Source of the DNA: Silurus meridionalis
Taxonomy: Eukaryota > Chordata > Actinopteri > Siluriformes > Siluridae
NCBI RefSeq assembly: GCF_014805685.1
Contig: NC_060887.1
Location: 14,187,463-14,251,462, forward strand
Reading direction: 5' to 3'
Length of the DNA: 64,000 nucleotides
The position numbers and the translations under genes are program-made. Position 1 is the stretch's first letter. Every line of letters starts with the position of its first letter. The notes under the pieces were generated by a model. That model made no database searches, was not told the origin of the DNA, and was given only the letters and a program-made list of their open reading frames with translations. Below are positions 1 through 56,700 of the stretch, piece after piece.

Positions 1-202
1 AAAAAGCAATACTATAATAGGGCAAAGCTAAAATCTCTGTTTTCCACTTGATCAAATATATATATACACGAAATTATAATCAGAAAGCACAGTTCCCTGG
101 CAGACATTTAGTGAACTACACAGAGAGTAGTTTGCGATTATTGCATACATAGAGCCCAAATATATTACGGTGATGGTAAAATTCTGTATAGTAAACTACA
201 CT

Positions 203-470
203 GGGTGCCATTATTTTTATAATCCTATACATTGCACTGTTTAAAAAAGCTAATCCACATTGATTTATTTGTACATTTCCCAGGGTAAGAAATAATACCA
301 CCTACATGGAATAAAAAAAAAAAAATAATAATAATGGCACCCTATATAGGGCATTATATGTAGAAAATCTAGCTCTATCTTAATAAAAAAGTTTGCTCCC
401 TGCAACCTAAATAGGTGAACATAGTGTGCACTATGTAGTGCACTATATACATAATAAGAAAAATGTTTAT
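203..470. repeat. possible MITE-like inverted-repeat remnant
   Basis: GGGTGCCATTATT at 203-215 is matched in inverted orientation by AATAATGGCACCC at 330-342. Nearby is a self-complementary GTGCACTATGTAGTGCAC at about 427-444. Such TAGTGCACTATA motifs are common in short fish DNA-transposon derivatives (general knowledge). No target-site duplication was established. Confidence 0.3.
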
Positions 471-566
471 ATGTTGGTGTATGTGTGTGTATAAAGCACA
501 GGGATGTGAACAAAATCAGCTGTGCTGAGTCTAGATACGTAAAGTGGATATAAAGCTCATTTTCCT

Positions 567-572
567 TTATTT
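567..572 (-). terminator. possible adamtsl4 poly(A) signal
   Basis: AATAAA on the minus strand, about 430 bp past the stop codon, the nearest canonical hexamer. A second lies at 264-269. Which is used cannot be told from sequence. The rest of 1-1002 shows no coding sequence I recognise. Confidence 0.35.
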
Positions 573-1002
573 AAGGCACCTTCATCACTGTAAATTTAAT
601 TTGGCATTCAATTTGGCATAGAAAGGCAGAAAATTCTAGTGCTTTTAAAACAAAACAGACATATACTCGTTTTTAAAAAGGTTCTCATTTTGAGAAAAAG
701 CAAAATAACATTGAGAAAAGAAATACAATTTCTGGTTTTGCTGCAGCTGGGATGAGATTGTTGGCGTTTAGTTTTTAGCTATAGAGCGAGTGTGTGGTGT
801 GTAGCCAGGGCTTAATCAGGGCTTAATCATGATTGATAGAGCCATAGCAAAGCATAGCTGTTGAAATGTTAAAGTCTAAATTCCCAGTCTAAATTCACTT
901 CTTCCATTTAGACTGATGGCAGTCCGTGACTGATGGCATTAGACTGATGGCATTTGTTTGGCTGGAGTATCGGCTGCTCTATCACTGACCTTTGACCCTG
1001 AC

Positions 1003-42038
<41,036 letters not shown>

Positions 42039-42149
42039 TTCTGCCTCTCGCGCTCTATTCTTTGAACTTCGGCGCGTGCGTCCACATTAAAGCCCCGCGA
42101 CTCTGCGAGCGACTTTTTCCGAAGTGGCTCACCAACTTCTCTTTCTCCC

Positions 42150-42520
<371 letters not shown>

Positions 42521-42744
42521 CCCCGGACTAGGGGCGTGCTGTTTTTACTTTTTGTCCTTGTGAAAATCCGATGTGACGTTGGACAGTTCAAAGGGGTGTT
42601 CTCTAAGAATGGTCTCGCACGCACGCACACACAGACGGTGCTCATATGATACATTACCAATCAATAACCACCCGAGCAACAAAACAAATATATTAACAGC
42701 CTGTAAACATTTAGCACTGCTAAATTATATACTTTTTATACTAC

Positions 42745-44140
42745 ATTGTCACTGTGATCGAGTGTTGCAATGGGTTACAGGTTCCTAGTAAGTAATTGCA
42801 TGAGTTACAGTGATACATTGAGTGTTACAACGTGTTATGCGTCTCCAGTTACAAGAGAGTGTTACAATGGATTTCAGTTTCTACTAAGTGATGGCATGCG
42901 TTATAGTGTTACATTGAGCCTTACAGTGTGTGTTACAATATGCTACATGTTCCTATTTAATGAGTGAATGGTAAAATGTGTTATGTGTTTCCAGTAAATT
43001 ATATGATGTTACAGTGATGGTTATAATGTGTTACAGTTTCCTAGGAATTGATGGCATGCGTAACAGTGTTATACTGTGTGTGACAATGTATGTGTTTCCA
43101 GTTAATTATATCATATTACAGTGTATGTTACAAGTTTCTAGTTAATGACTGCAGTTACTGTTGAGTGTTTCAATATGTTACGTGTCTCCAATGAGAGATG
43201 CACTATATGGACAAAAGATTTGGGACATTTTCCCGATCATATGCTTTTTTTTTGTCAAACTGTTATCGCAAAGCTGAAGGAACACAATTGTATAGGGTGT
43301 CTTTGGATGCATATGTGTTATTAGTCAGATATATCATGTGATGTAGAGTGTTACAATGTGTTACAGGTTTCTAGTTAATGATTGCAGTGTTACATTGAGT
43401 CTTACAATGTGTTATGCAGCTCCAGTGAAAGATTTCATTTTACAGTAAGTCTTACAACGGGTTACATGTTTCTAGTAAGGTATTGCATGCATTACAGGGT
43501 TACATTTCATTTTATGTTACAATGTGTTATGTGTTTCTAGTTAATGATATCATGTTACAGTGAATGTGTTACAGGTTCCTATGCAGTGATAGCATCTGTT
43601 ACAGTGCTACAGTGAGAGTTACAGTGGGTTACAGGTTCCTAATAGAGGTTCCCAGTAAGTGACTGCTGGTGTCACATTATTACACTAAGTGTTGCAATGT
43701 GTTTCGGATTCACAGAGATTTGATAACATATTACAACACTACTAGTGTGACAAATATATTTAAATGTGTTATTGGTGTCTAGTCATTTATAGCATGCATT
43801 GCAGTGATACAGTGAGTGTACCAATGTGTTTTTGATTTCCAGGAAGATATAGCATGTGCTACAGTGAGTTTTGCAGTGGGTTTTCATTTGTTATAGGTTC
43901 CAGGGTGTTTCACTGGTTTACAGTGATGGGTCACACAGAGTTACAATGAGCATTACTGTCTTACATTGATTGCTAGTCTGTAAGAGTGAGTTTTACAGTG
44001 AGTATTAAAGTAGGTTTGTGCACTGCAGTATGATACAGTATATGACAGTGTGTTGTACATGTTACAGAATAACAAGTAAGTATTAACAGAAGTCTTACAG
44101 TGAGTCATTGTGTTACAGTATGTGTTATATGTTTGTGTTC
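42745..44140. repeat. degenerate 60-bp minisatellite
   Basis: Variants of GAGTGTTACAATGTGTTACA, GGTTCCTAGTAAGTGATGGC and ATGCGTTACAGTGTTACATT recur with a period near 60 bp. An inserted Tc1-type fragment sits at 43199-43330. Old and diverged; no coding potential. Confidence 0.75.
43199..43330. mobile_element. Tc1/mariner-type terminal fragment
   Basis: GCACTATATGGACAAAAGAT is the terminal sequence of the common fish family, followed by decayed sequence ending around GGAACACAATTGTATAGGGT. A short, probably solo fragment within the minisatellite. Confidence 0.6.
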
Positions 44141-44377
44141 CAATTAGACTTCTTATGTTAAAATGTACACAGTACCTTTCTACTATACATAATGTAGAGC
44201 TTTGTAAAGCTTTGCAGAGACACACTTGATGTCCAACAGGTTGCATATAATTTGATTCTGTGATTCAGAAGCAGCTAAAAAAGTCAAATCAAGTCATTTT
44301 GTTTAATTGATAAACATTCTGGAAACTGACAGAAGTATTAAAATATATATTTCAATTATAAACATAAAAGTAGTACC

Positions 44378-45145
44378 AGGTTTCTTGGTGTACACATCTC
44401 TGGCGACTTTACCTAGACTACCAACACCAACTCCACTGTGGGAGTTGGAAGAAGACCTAACAACGTCTTCAGATCCAGAGTAGCCAGAAGAAAGCCAGCC
44501 TCCCCCACCACCCAGCCTTACCACCTTTTGTGGAGAGCATCCTGGCCAGCTGCATCACTGTGTTGTTCGAATATTGCAAAACCTTAGAACGCAAGACACT
44601 ACAGTGCATAGTGAGAACAGCTGAGAGGATCATAGTGGTCTCCCTCCCCTCTATCCAGGACATCTTCAATACTCGGATACAAAGGATCCCTCTCACCACT
44701 CTCACAGTCTGTTCAAAACACGGCAATCAACCAGTAGGTTCAGAAGCATCAGGACCCACACTATAATGTTCTGCAACAACTTCTTCCTCCAAGCTGTTAG
44801 AGCCCCAAACACCCTGGTGCCAACCATGACCTTGCTTCAAGTGCCTTTACTGTGCACTATAAAAAGTAATGGTCACTACATGGACATTAACACACTGCAC
44901 ATTGGTCATTGTAGCACATCCGCAGATATCTGCACTCAGGTACTTTAACTGTTTACTGTTTACTACAGACATCCACTCATTCTGCTGAAATATGCACAAG
45001 GTCACCTCAGACTGTACTCACATTTTACTCTGTTCTTACATTACTTACATTTCAACCTCATATTTATCACATCTACCTATTTATTGCACCCTAACTCTGC
45101 AATGTTTTTTGTTTACTCTTGAGTTGAGTTGAGTTGAGTTGAAAA
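44378..45145 (+). mobile_element. LINE (L2/Rex1-like) reverse-transcriptase 3' fragment
   Basis: Reads RFLGVHISGDFT then a stop, and further on ESILASCITVLFEYCKTLER, then KTLQCIVRTAERI, LPSIQDIFNTR and NNFFLQAVRAPN. These motifs are typical of the C-terminal end of fish L2/Rex1-type ORF2 proteins. Stops and frameshifts break it. It ends in a GAGTT/GTTGA pentamer repeat at 45117-45145, a plausible 3' tail. Confidence 0.7.
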
Positions 45146-45378
45146 GTTGAATCCAGAAAGGGGAGAGAAAACTGAAAGTCTTGGACATCTCACAGTTTCT
45201 ACAATTACATACAGTAACTTATTTCTGCAGAGGAGAGAGAGCTACAGAGAGAGAGAGAAAGAGACAGCGACTTGTTTCCTCTTTGCTATGACAGTGTTGG
45301 GATGTTAAACAGTATTCCTGACTATTAAACATTAATGGCATGGCAGTGCACGTGTAAACACTACTAGTACTCTGCGTG

Positions 45379-45380
<2 letters not shown>

Positions 45381-45437
<57 letters not shown>
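45381..45437. repeat. (GT)n microsatellite
   Basis: 57-bp GT run. Confidence 0.97.
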
Positions 45438-46079
45438 ATGCCATAATAACATTTAACACACAGTAAGAAAGGAAGGGTGGAGCTCTGCATACACATATCA
45501 TTTTTTTTCAGCTGTTTATAGTTACATTAAATGTTGTGGAACCCCCATCAAACAAGTTAGTTCCTGTTCTCACTCGTTAGCGTAACTATGATTGCTCTCT
45601 TTTCATATCTATTGAAGTTAATAAGATAAGGTGTCACTTAGGTGACTAAGTAATTAAGCTGTAACCATGTGCACTGTAACCATAACGAGAAACCTAAATA
45701 ATGGTGCAGGGCCAGGACTGTATTTACTCTGTGTTTACAATGTGATGACAGGAGAAATGAGACAGTGTTGTCTTAATGTATTTTTTTTTAATTGGGAGGT
45801 AGCCATAGCTTACACAGGGAAAGACCTGGAAAAAATATCTAAACAATTATTTTTATTCATGCACATTCATCACCACATCCTTATAACACCTTACTCACTC
45901 AGATACACACTTGTATTTAAAACATTTGTGAGGTGGAATTAATGTAGAGCATTAATGATAATAAAATATTAATCATTAATGCAAATACAATTGTTTAGTT
46001 AAAAAAATATACTTATACCATCCAGACGTACTCTGGATGGTGATTGTAAAAGATAGCAGGTAGGTAGAGGGATGGTGTA
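45438..46079. other. unique AT-rich DNA, no gene seen
   Basis: Intergenic DNA upstream of adamtsl4 between the (GT)n tract and the Tc1-type fragment. A 91-codon open frame at 45667-45942 shows no domain I recognise and has no splice or promoter context. Confidence 0.6.
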
Positions 46080-46537
46080 AACTATATTGGCAAAAGTATT
46101 GGGTCACCTGGTCATAAGTGTGGTATGTACTCTTTGAGCATTGCAGTCCACATTTAGTCCAAATTTGCTCTTATAATTCCTTCCTTTCTTTTGAGAAGAT
46201 GTTCCACTAGATTTTGGAGTGTGCGTATAATTATTTGTGTTAATCAGAAACAAGGGTATTAAAAAAGGCAGGTACTGATGAAGGTGAGGAGATCTGGGGT
46301 GCAGTCAGCGTTCCAATTCATCCCATAGGTGTTTAGTAGGGATGAGATCAAAGCTCTATAGCAGGCCACTCAAGATTTTCCTCTCCAAAGCATGTAAACT
46401 AAATCTTCAAGGAGATCGCTTTGTGCACAGGGGCATTGCAAAGCTGGAACAGGTTTCGAACCTCAAGTGAATGCAAAATTGTATTTTAACGCACCTTAAG
46501 ATGCCCTATACAGTTGTGCACCTTCAGCTTTGTGCTG

Positions 46538-46540
<3 letters not shown>
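46080..46540. mobile_element. Tc1/mariner-type transposon fragment
   Basis: Starts ACTATATTGGCAAAAGTATT and shares TTCCAATTCATCCCATAGGT and GCTCTATAGCAGGCCACTCA with the element at 38789-39307. It breaks off at the (GAAA)n tract. No reading frame. Confidence 0.7.
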
Positions 46541-46576
<36 letters not shown>

Positions 46577-46610
46577 AATAAAGAAAGAAAGAAAGAAAGA
46601 AAGAATTTTG

Positions 46611-46695
<85 letters not shown>
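46538..46695. repeat. (GAAA)n then (CA)n microsatellites
   Basis: GAAA tetramers 46538-46605, then an 84-bp CA run 46612-46695. Confidence 0.97.
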
Positions 46696-46697
<2 letters not shown>

Positions 46698-46993
46698 CTT
46701 TATAAGTGGCTATAAATGCTCCACCTGAGCCTCAGGGTTTTGGGTTTGGGTGGGCAATGGGGGTGTGTGTTAATGTGTTATCTCCCATTACATCACTAAT
46801 CTATGCTCCGTAATCCCCACCCAATTAGGTATATGTGTGTGTATGTGCTATGAAAACAGTTTTGGTTCTTATACTTTTGTTTGTTTTAAAGGGTGTGTGT
46901 TTTTCTTTTTTTTTTTTTTAAGATTTCACAAGTTTTATCAAATGATCGCACACCAGTAGCATTAACATGCACATATACAGACACACATACACC

Positions 46994-46994
<1 letters not shown>

Positions 46995-47077
<83 letters not shown>
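46995..47077. repeat. (CA)n microsatellite
   Basis: About 83 bp of CA, among the longest dinucleotide runs in the window. Confidence 0.97.
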
Positions 47078-47362
47078 ACTATTCATGCTGAACATATTTC
47101 TGTGTCTTAACATAACACCATTATTCTGTTAGAGTGTGACAGTGTGTGATTTTTTAGTAGTGGAAAAAGGGACACAGACACACAGAAGAAAAGTGATAGG
47201 AAGATGAAGTAAGAGGAAAAATTTGGGCAGAAGTGTGAAAAACAGAGTTAGAGGGAGACAATGGGAAGGGGGTGAAAGGGAAAGTTGATGAGTTGATGAG
47301 TGTTGAAAGAGACTTGGAGAATATCCAGACCAGAAAGGGATAAAGCAGGAGAGACAAAAACA

Positions 47363-47364
47363 CA

Positions 47365-47463
<99 letters not shown>

Positions 47464-47465
47464 AA
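47363..47465. repeat. (GAAA)n microsatellite
   Basis: 103-bp AAAG tetramer run with one phase slip near 47408, inside a longer purine-rich stretch (47160-47660). The reverse-strand open frames of up to 197 codons are translations of the repeat. Confidence 0.97.
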
Positions 47466-47720
47466 AAGACAAATATGGGGGGATAAAAGAGGAGTAGATG
47501 AATATTTGGGTTGGAAAAGATGATTGTTGAAATAAGGAAAAAAATAGGGACTAGAAAAAGAGAAAGCATGACAGCTGGCAATAGAGGAAGAGAAAAAAAA
47601 GCGAGTGGGAAACAATGAAAGGGTGAGAGAGACAGAGAGATGCATGGGGAACAACCTTTTTTGAGCTGTAATCCCAGTGTTAACAACACAGTACTGTGAC
47701 ACTGACAGATGTTTATCTCC

Positions 47721-50700
47721 ATTACATTACACTTATTACACTATACTACTCACATTAACATTATACTACACTACATTACACTGTACTACTCACACTAACA
47801 ATATACTACACTACATTACACTGTACTACTCACACTAACATTATACTACACTACATTACACTGTACTACTCACACTAACATTATACTACACTACATTACA
47901 CTGTACTACTCACACTAACAATATACTACACTACACTGTACTACTCACACTAACATTATATTACACTACATTACACTGTACTACTCACACTAACATTATA
48001 CTACACTACATTACACTGTACTACTCACACTAACAATATACTACACTACATTACACTGTACTACTCACACTAACAATATACTACACTACATTACACTGGA
48101 CTACTCACACTAATATTATACTACACTACATTACACTGTACTACTCACTAACAATATACTACACTACATTACACTGTACTACTCACACTAACAATATACT
48201 ACACTACATTACACTGTACTACTACACTACACTATATTATACTACACTACATTACACTGTACTACTCACACTAACAATATACTACACTACATTACACTGT
48301 ACTACTCACACTAACATTATACTACACTACACTACACTATACTACTCACATTAACATTATATTACACTACATTACACTATACTACTCACATTAACATTAT
48401 ACTACACTACATTACACTGTACTACTCACACTAACATTATACTACACTACATTACACTGTACCACTCACACTAACAATATACTACACTACATTACACTGT
48501 ACTACTCACACTAACATTATACTACACTACATTACACTGTACTACTCACACTAACATTATATTACACTACATTACACTGTACTACTCACTAACATTATAC
48601 TACACTACATTACACTGTACTACTCACACTAACATTATACTACACTACATTACACTGTACTACTCACACTAACAATATACTACACTACATTACACTGTAC
48701 TACTCACACTAACATTATACTACACTACATTACACTGTACTACTCACACTAACATTATACTACACACATTACACTGTACTACTCACACTAACATTATACT
48801 ACACTACATTACACTGTACTACTCACACTAACAATATACTACACCTACATTACACTGTACTACTCACACTAACATTATACTACTACATTACACTGTACTA
48901 CTCACACTTACATTATACTACACTACATTACACTATACTACACTACACTATATTATATTATACTACACTACATTACACTGTACTACTCACACTAACATTA
49001 TACTACACTATACACTGTACTACTACACTAACATTATACCACACCACATTACACTGTACTACTCACACTTACATTATACTACACTACATTACACTGTACT
49101 ACTCACACTTACATTATACTACACACATTACACTATACTACATTACACTACTACACTACATTACATTACATTATACTACACCACATTACACTATACTACT
49201 CACATTAACATTATATTACACTACATTACACTGTACTACTCACATTAACATTATACTACACTACATTACACTGTACTACTCACTAACATTATACTACACT
49301 ACATTACACTGTACCACTCACACTAACAATATACTACACTACATTACACTGTACTACTCACACTAACATTATACTACACTACACATTACACTGTACTACT
49401 CACACTAACATTATACTACACCACATTACACTGTACTACTCACACTAACATTATACTACACTACATTACACTGTACTACTCACACTAACAATACTACACT
49501 ACATTACACTGTACTACTCACATTAACATTATACTACACCACATTACACTGTACTACTCACACTAACATTATACCACTACATTACACTGTACTACCACAC
49601 TACATTACATTATATACACTACATTACACTGTACTACTCACACTTACATTATACTACACTACATTACACTGTACTACTCACACTTACATTATACCACACC
49701 ACATTACACTGTACTACCACACTAACAATATACTACACCACATTACACTGTTCTACTCACACTAACAATATACTACACTACATTACACTGTACCACCACA
49801 CTAACATTATACTACACTACATTACACTGTACTACTCACACTTACATTATACTACACCACATTACACTGTACTACTCACACTAACATTATACTACACTAC
49901 ATTACACTGTACTACTCACACTAACATTATACTACACCACACACTGTACTACTCACACTAACAATATACTACACCATTACACTGTACTACTCACACTAAC
50001 ATTATACTACACTGCATTACACTGTACTACTCACACTAACAATATACTACTACACTACACCAACAATATACTATTACACTACATTACACTACATTACACT
50101 GTACTACTCACACTAACATTATACTACACTACATTACACTGTACTACACCACACCAACAATATACCACACCACATTACACTGTACCACTCACACTAACAT
50201 ATATACACTACATTACACTGTACCACTCACACTAACATTATACCACACTACATTACACTGTACTACTCACACTAACAATTATACTACACCACATTACACT
50301 GTACTACTCACACTAACAATATACTACACTACATTACACTGGACTACTCACACTAACATATACTACACTACATTACACTGTACTACTCACTAACATTATA
50401 CTACACTACATTACACACTACTACTCACACTAACATATACTACACTACATACACTGTACTACTCACACCAACATTATACCACACCACATTACACTGTACT
50501 ACTACACTACACATTACACTACTACACTACATTACATTACACTGTACTACTCACACCAACATTATACTCACACCACATTACACTGTACTACTCACACTAA
50601 CGTTATACTACACTGCATTACACTGTACTACTCACACTAACAATATACTACACCATTACACTGTACTACTCACACTAACATTATACTACACTACATTACA

Positions 50701-53700
50701 CTGTACTACTCACACTAACATTATACTACACTCACATTACACTGTACACTACACTACACACTGTACTACACACTAACATTATGCTACACTACATTATACT
50801 ACACTACATTACACTGTACTACACACTAACATATATACACTACATTACACTGTACTCACACTAACATTATACTACATTACACTACTCACACTAACGTTAT
50901 GCTACACTACACTACATTACGCTGTACTACTCACACTAACATTATACTACACTCACATTACACTGTACTACACCACACTAACATTATACTACACCATTAC
51001 ACTGTACTACTCACACTTACATTATACTACACTACATTACACTACCACTCACACCAACATTATACTACACCACACTACACTGTACCACCACACCAACAAT
51101 ATACCACACCACATTACACTGTACCACCACACCAACATTATACTACACCATTACACTGTACTACTCACACTAACGTTATACTACACTACACACTGTACTA
51201 CTACACTAACATTATACCACACTACATTACACTACACTACTACTCACACCAACATTATACTACACCACATTACACCGTACTACTCACACTAACTTATACT
51301 ACACTACATTACACTGTACTACTCACACTAACATTATACTACACCATTACACTGTACTACTCACACTAACATTATACTACACTACATTACTACACTACTA
51401 CACTACATTACACTGTACTACTACTCACACTAACATTATACTACACTACACTACACTAACATTATACTACACTACATTACACTGGACTACTCACACTTAC
51501 ATTATACTACACTACATTACACTGTACTACTCACACTAACATTATACTACACTACATTACACTGTACTACTCACACTAACATTATACTACACTCACATTA
51601 CACTGTACTACTCACTAACATTATACCACACTACTACACACTGTACTACTCACACTAACAATATACCACACCACATTACACTGGACTACTCACACCAACA
51701 ATATACTACACTACATTACACTGGACTACTCACACTAATATTATACTACACCACATTACACCGTACTACTCACACTAACATTATACCACACCACATTACA
51801 CTGTACTACTCACACTAACATTATACATACTACACTACACACTGTACTACTCACACTAACATTATACTCACACCACATTACACTGTACTACTACACTACA
51901 CATTACACTACCACCACACTACACTGTACCACTCACACTAACAATATACTACACACTACATTACACTGTACTACTCACACTAACATTATACTACACTACA
52001 TTACACTGTACTACTCACACTAACAATATACTACACTACATTACACTGTACTACTCACACTAACAATATACTACACTACATTACACTGGACTACTCACAC
52101 TAATATTATACCACACCACATTACACTGTACCACTCACACTAACATTATACTACACCACATTACACTGTACTACTCACACTAACAATATACTACACCACA
52201 TTACACTGTACCACTCACACTAACATTATACTACACTACATTACACTGTACTACTCACTAACATTATACTACACCACATTACACTGTACCACTCACACTA
52301 ACAATATACTACACTACATTACACTACATTACACTGTACCACTCACACTAACATTATACTACACTACACTACATTACACTGTACCACTCACACTAACATT
52401 ATACTACACCACATTACACTGTACTACTCACACACCAACAATATACTACACTACACATTACACTGTACTACCACACTAACATTATATTACACTACATTAC
52501 ACTGTACTACTCACACTAACGTTATACTACACTACATTACACCTGTACTACTCACACTAACATTATACTATACTACACTACATTACACTGTACTACTCAC
52601 ACTAACATTATACTACACTACATTACACTGTACTACTCACACTAACAATATACTACACTACATTACACTGTACTACTCACAATAACATTATACTACACTA
52701 CATTACACTGTACTACTCACACTAACATTATACTACACTACATTACACTGTACCACTCACACTAACAATTATACTACACTACATTACACACTGTACTACT
52801 CACACTAACATTATACTACACTACATTACACACTGTACCACTCACACTAACATTATACTACACTACATTACACTGTACTACTCACACTAACATTATATTA
52901 CACTACATTACACTGTACTACTCACACTAACATTATACTACACTACATTACACTGTACTACTCACACTAACATTATACTACACTACATTACACTGTACCT
53001 ACTCACACTAACATTATACCACACTACATTACACCGTACTACTCACACTAACATTATACTACTACATTACACTGTACTACTCACACCAACAATATACTAC
53101 CTACATTACACTGCACTACTCACACTAACATTATACTACACTACATTACACTGTACCACTCACACTAACAATATACTACACTACATTACACTGTACTACT
53201 CACTAACATTATACTACACTACATTACACTGTACTACTCACACTAACAATATACTACACTACATTACACTGTACTACTCACACTAACATTATACTACACC
53301 ACATTACACTGTACTCACTAACATTATACTACACTACATTACACTATACTACTCACACTAACATTATACTACACTACATTACACTGTACTCACACTTACA
53401 TTATACTCACACCACATTACACTGTACTACTCACACTAACATTATACCACACATTACACTGTACCACTCACACTAACAATATACTACACTACATTACACT
53501 GTACTACTCACACTAATATACTACACTACATTACACTGGACTACTCACACTAACAATATACTACACCATTACACTGGACTACTCACACACTAACATTATA
53601 CTACACTACATTACACTGTACTACTCACACTAACAATATACTACACTACATTACACTGTACTACTCACACTAACATTATATTACACTACATTACACTGTA

Positions 53701-56700
53701 CCACTCACACTAACATTATACTACACTACATTACACTGTACTACTCACACTAACATTATACTACACTACATTACACTGTACCACTACACTAACAATATAC
53801 TACACTACATTACACTGGACTACTCACACTAACATTATACTCACACTACATTACACTGTACTACTCACACCAACATTATACACACTACACCACATTACAC
53901 TGTACCACCACACTAACAATACTACACTACACTACATTACACTGTACTACTCACACTTACATTATACTACACTACATACACTGTACTACTCACACTAACA
54001 TTATACTACACTACATTACACACTGTACCACTCACACTAACAATATGCTACACTACATTACACTGTACTACTCACACTAACATTATACTACACTACATTA
54101 CACTGCTACTCACACTAACAATATACTACACCATTACACACTGTACTACTCACACTAACATTATATTACACTACATTACATTACACTGTACCACTCACAC
54201 CAACATTATACCACACCACATTACACCGTACCACTCACACCAACAATATACTACACTACATTACACTGTACTACTCACACTAACATATACTACACTACAT
54301 TACACTGTACTACTCACACTAACATTATACTACACTACATTACACTGTACCACTCACACTAACAATATACTACACTACATTACACTGTACTACTCACACT
54401 AATATTATACTACACTACATTACACTGTACTACTCACACTAACATTATACTACACTACATTACACTGTACTACTCACACTAACAATATACTACACTACAT
54501 TACACTGTACCTACTCACACTACATTATACTCACACTACATTACACTGTACTACCACACTAACATTATACTACACTACATTACACTGTACTACTCACACT
54601 AACAATATACTACACTACATTACACTGTACTACTCACACTAACATTATACTACACTACATTACACTGTACTACACACACTAACAATATACTACACCATTA
54701 CACACTGTACTACTCACACTAACAATATACTACACTACATTACACTGTACTACTCACACTAACAATATACTACAATACATTACACTGGACTACTCACACT
54801 AATATTATACTACACTACATTACACTGTACTACTCACACTAACATTACTACACTACATTACACTGTACTACCACACTAACAATATACTACACTACATTAC
54901 ACTGTACTACTCACACTAACATTATACTACACTACATTACACTGTACTACTCACACTAACATTATACTACACCACATTACACCGTACCACTCACACAACA
55001 ATATACTCACACTACATTACACTGTACCTACTCACACTAACATTATACTACACTACATTACACTGTACTACTCACACTAACAATATACTACACCACATTA
55101 CACTGTACCACTCACACTAACATTATACTACACCACATTACATTACACTGTACCACTCACACTAACATTATACTACACACATTACACTGTACCACTCACA
55201 CTAACATTATACTACACTACATTACGCTGTACTACTCACACTAACAATATACTACACTACATTACACTGTACTACTCACACCAACAATATACCACACTAC
55301 ATTACACCGTACTACTCACACTAACATATACTACACTACATTACACTGTACCACTCACACTAACATTATATTACACTACATTACACTGTACTACTCACTA
55401 ACATATACTACACCACATTACACTGTACTACCACACTAACATTATACTACACTACACACTGTACTACTCACACTAACATTATACTACACTACATTACACT
55501 ATACTACTCACACTAACGTTATACTACACTACATTACACTGTACTACTCACACTAATTATACTACACTACATTACACTGTACTACTCACACTAACATTAT
55601 ACTACACTACATTACACTGTACTACTCACACTAACAATATACTACACTACATTACACTGTACTACTACACTAACATTATACTACACTACATTACACTGTA
55701 CTACTACACTACATTATACCACACCACATTACATTACACTGCTACTCACACTAACAATATACTACACTACATTACACTGGACTACTCACACTAACAATAT
55801 ACTACACTACATTACACTGGACTACTCACACTAACATTATACTACACCACATTACACTGTACTACTCACGCTAACATTATACACACTACATTACACTGTA
55901 CTACTCACACTAACATTATACTACACCATTACACTGTACTACTCACACTAACATTATGCTACACTACGTTACACTGTACTACTCACACTAACATTATACT
56001 ACACTACACTGTACTACTCACACTAACAATATACTACACTACATTACACTGTACTACTCACACTAACATTATACTACACTACATTACACTGTACCACCAC
56101 ACTAACATTATACTACACTACATTACACTGTACCACTCACACTAACATTATACTACACTACATTACACTGTACTACTCACACTACATTATACTACACTAC
56201 ACACTGTACTACTCACACTAACATTATACTACACTGCATTACACTGTACTACTCACACCACATTATATTACACTACATTACACTGTACCACTCACACTAA
56301 CATTATACTACACTACACTACACTGTACTACTCACACTAACATTATACTACACCACACTACACTACACTGTACTACTCACACTAACATTATACTACACTA
56401 CATTACACTACTCACACTAACATTATACTACACCACACTACACTATACTACTCACATTAACATTATATTACACACATTACACTATACTACACTACACTAT
56501 ATTATACTACACTACATTACACTGTACTACTCACACTAACATTATACTACACCACATTACACTGTACTACTCACACTAACATTATACTACACTACACTAC
56601 ACTGTACTACTCACTAACATTATATTACACCACATTACACTGTACTACACACACTAACATTATACTACACTACATTACACTGTACTACTCACACTTACAT

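Noticed and set aside
47129..47722. 182- and 197-codon frames on the minus strand
   Set aside because: Run through the (GAAA)n tract in two frames at once; low-complexity Phe/Leu/Ser.
50899..51369. 156-codon open frame in the satellite
   Set aside because: Pure translation of the 40-bp repeat (His/Thr/Tyr/Leu), broken in neighbouring units.
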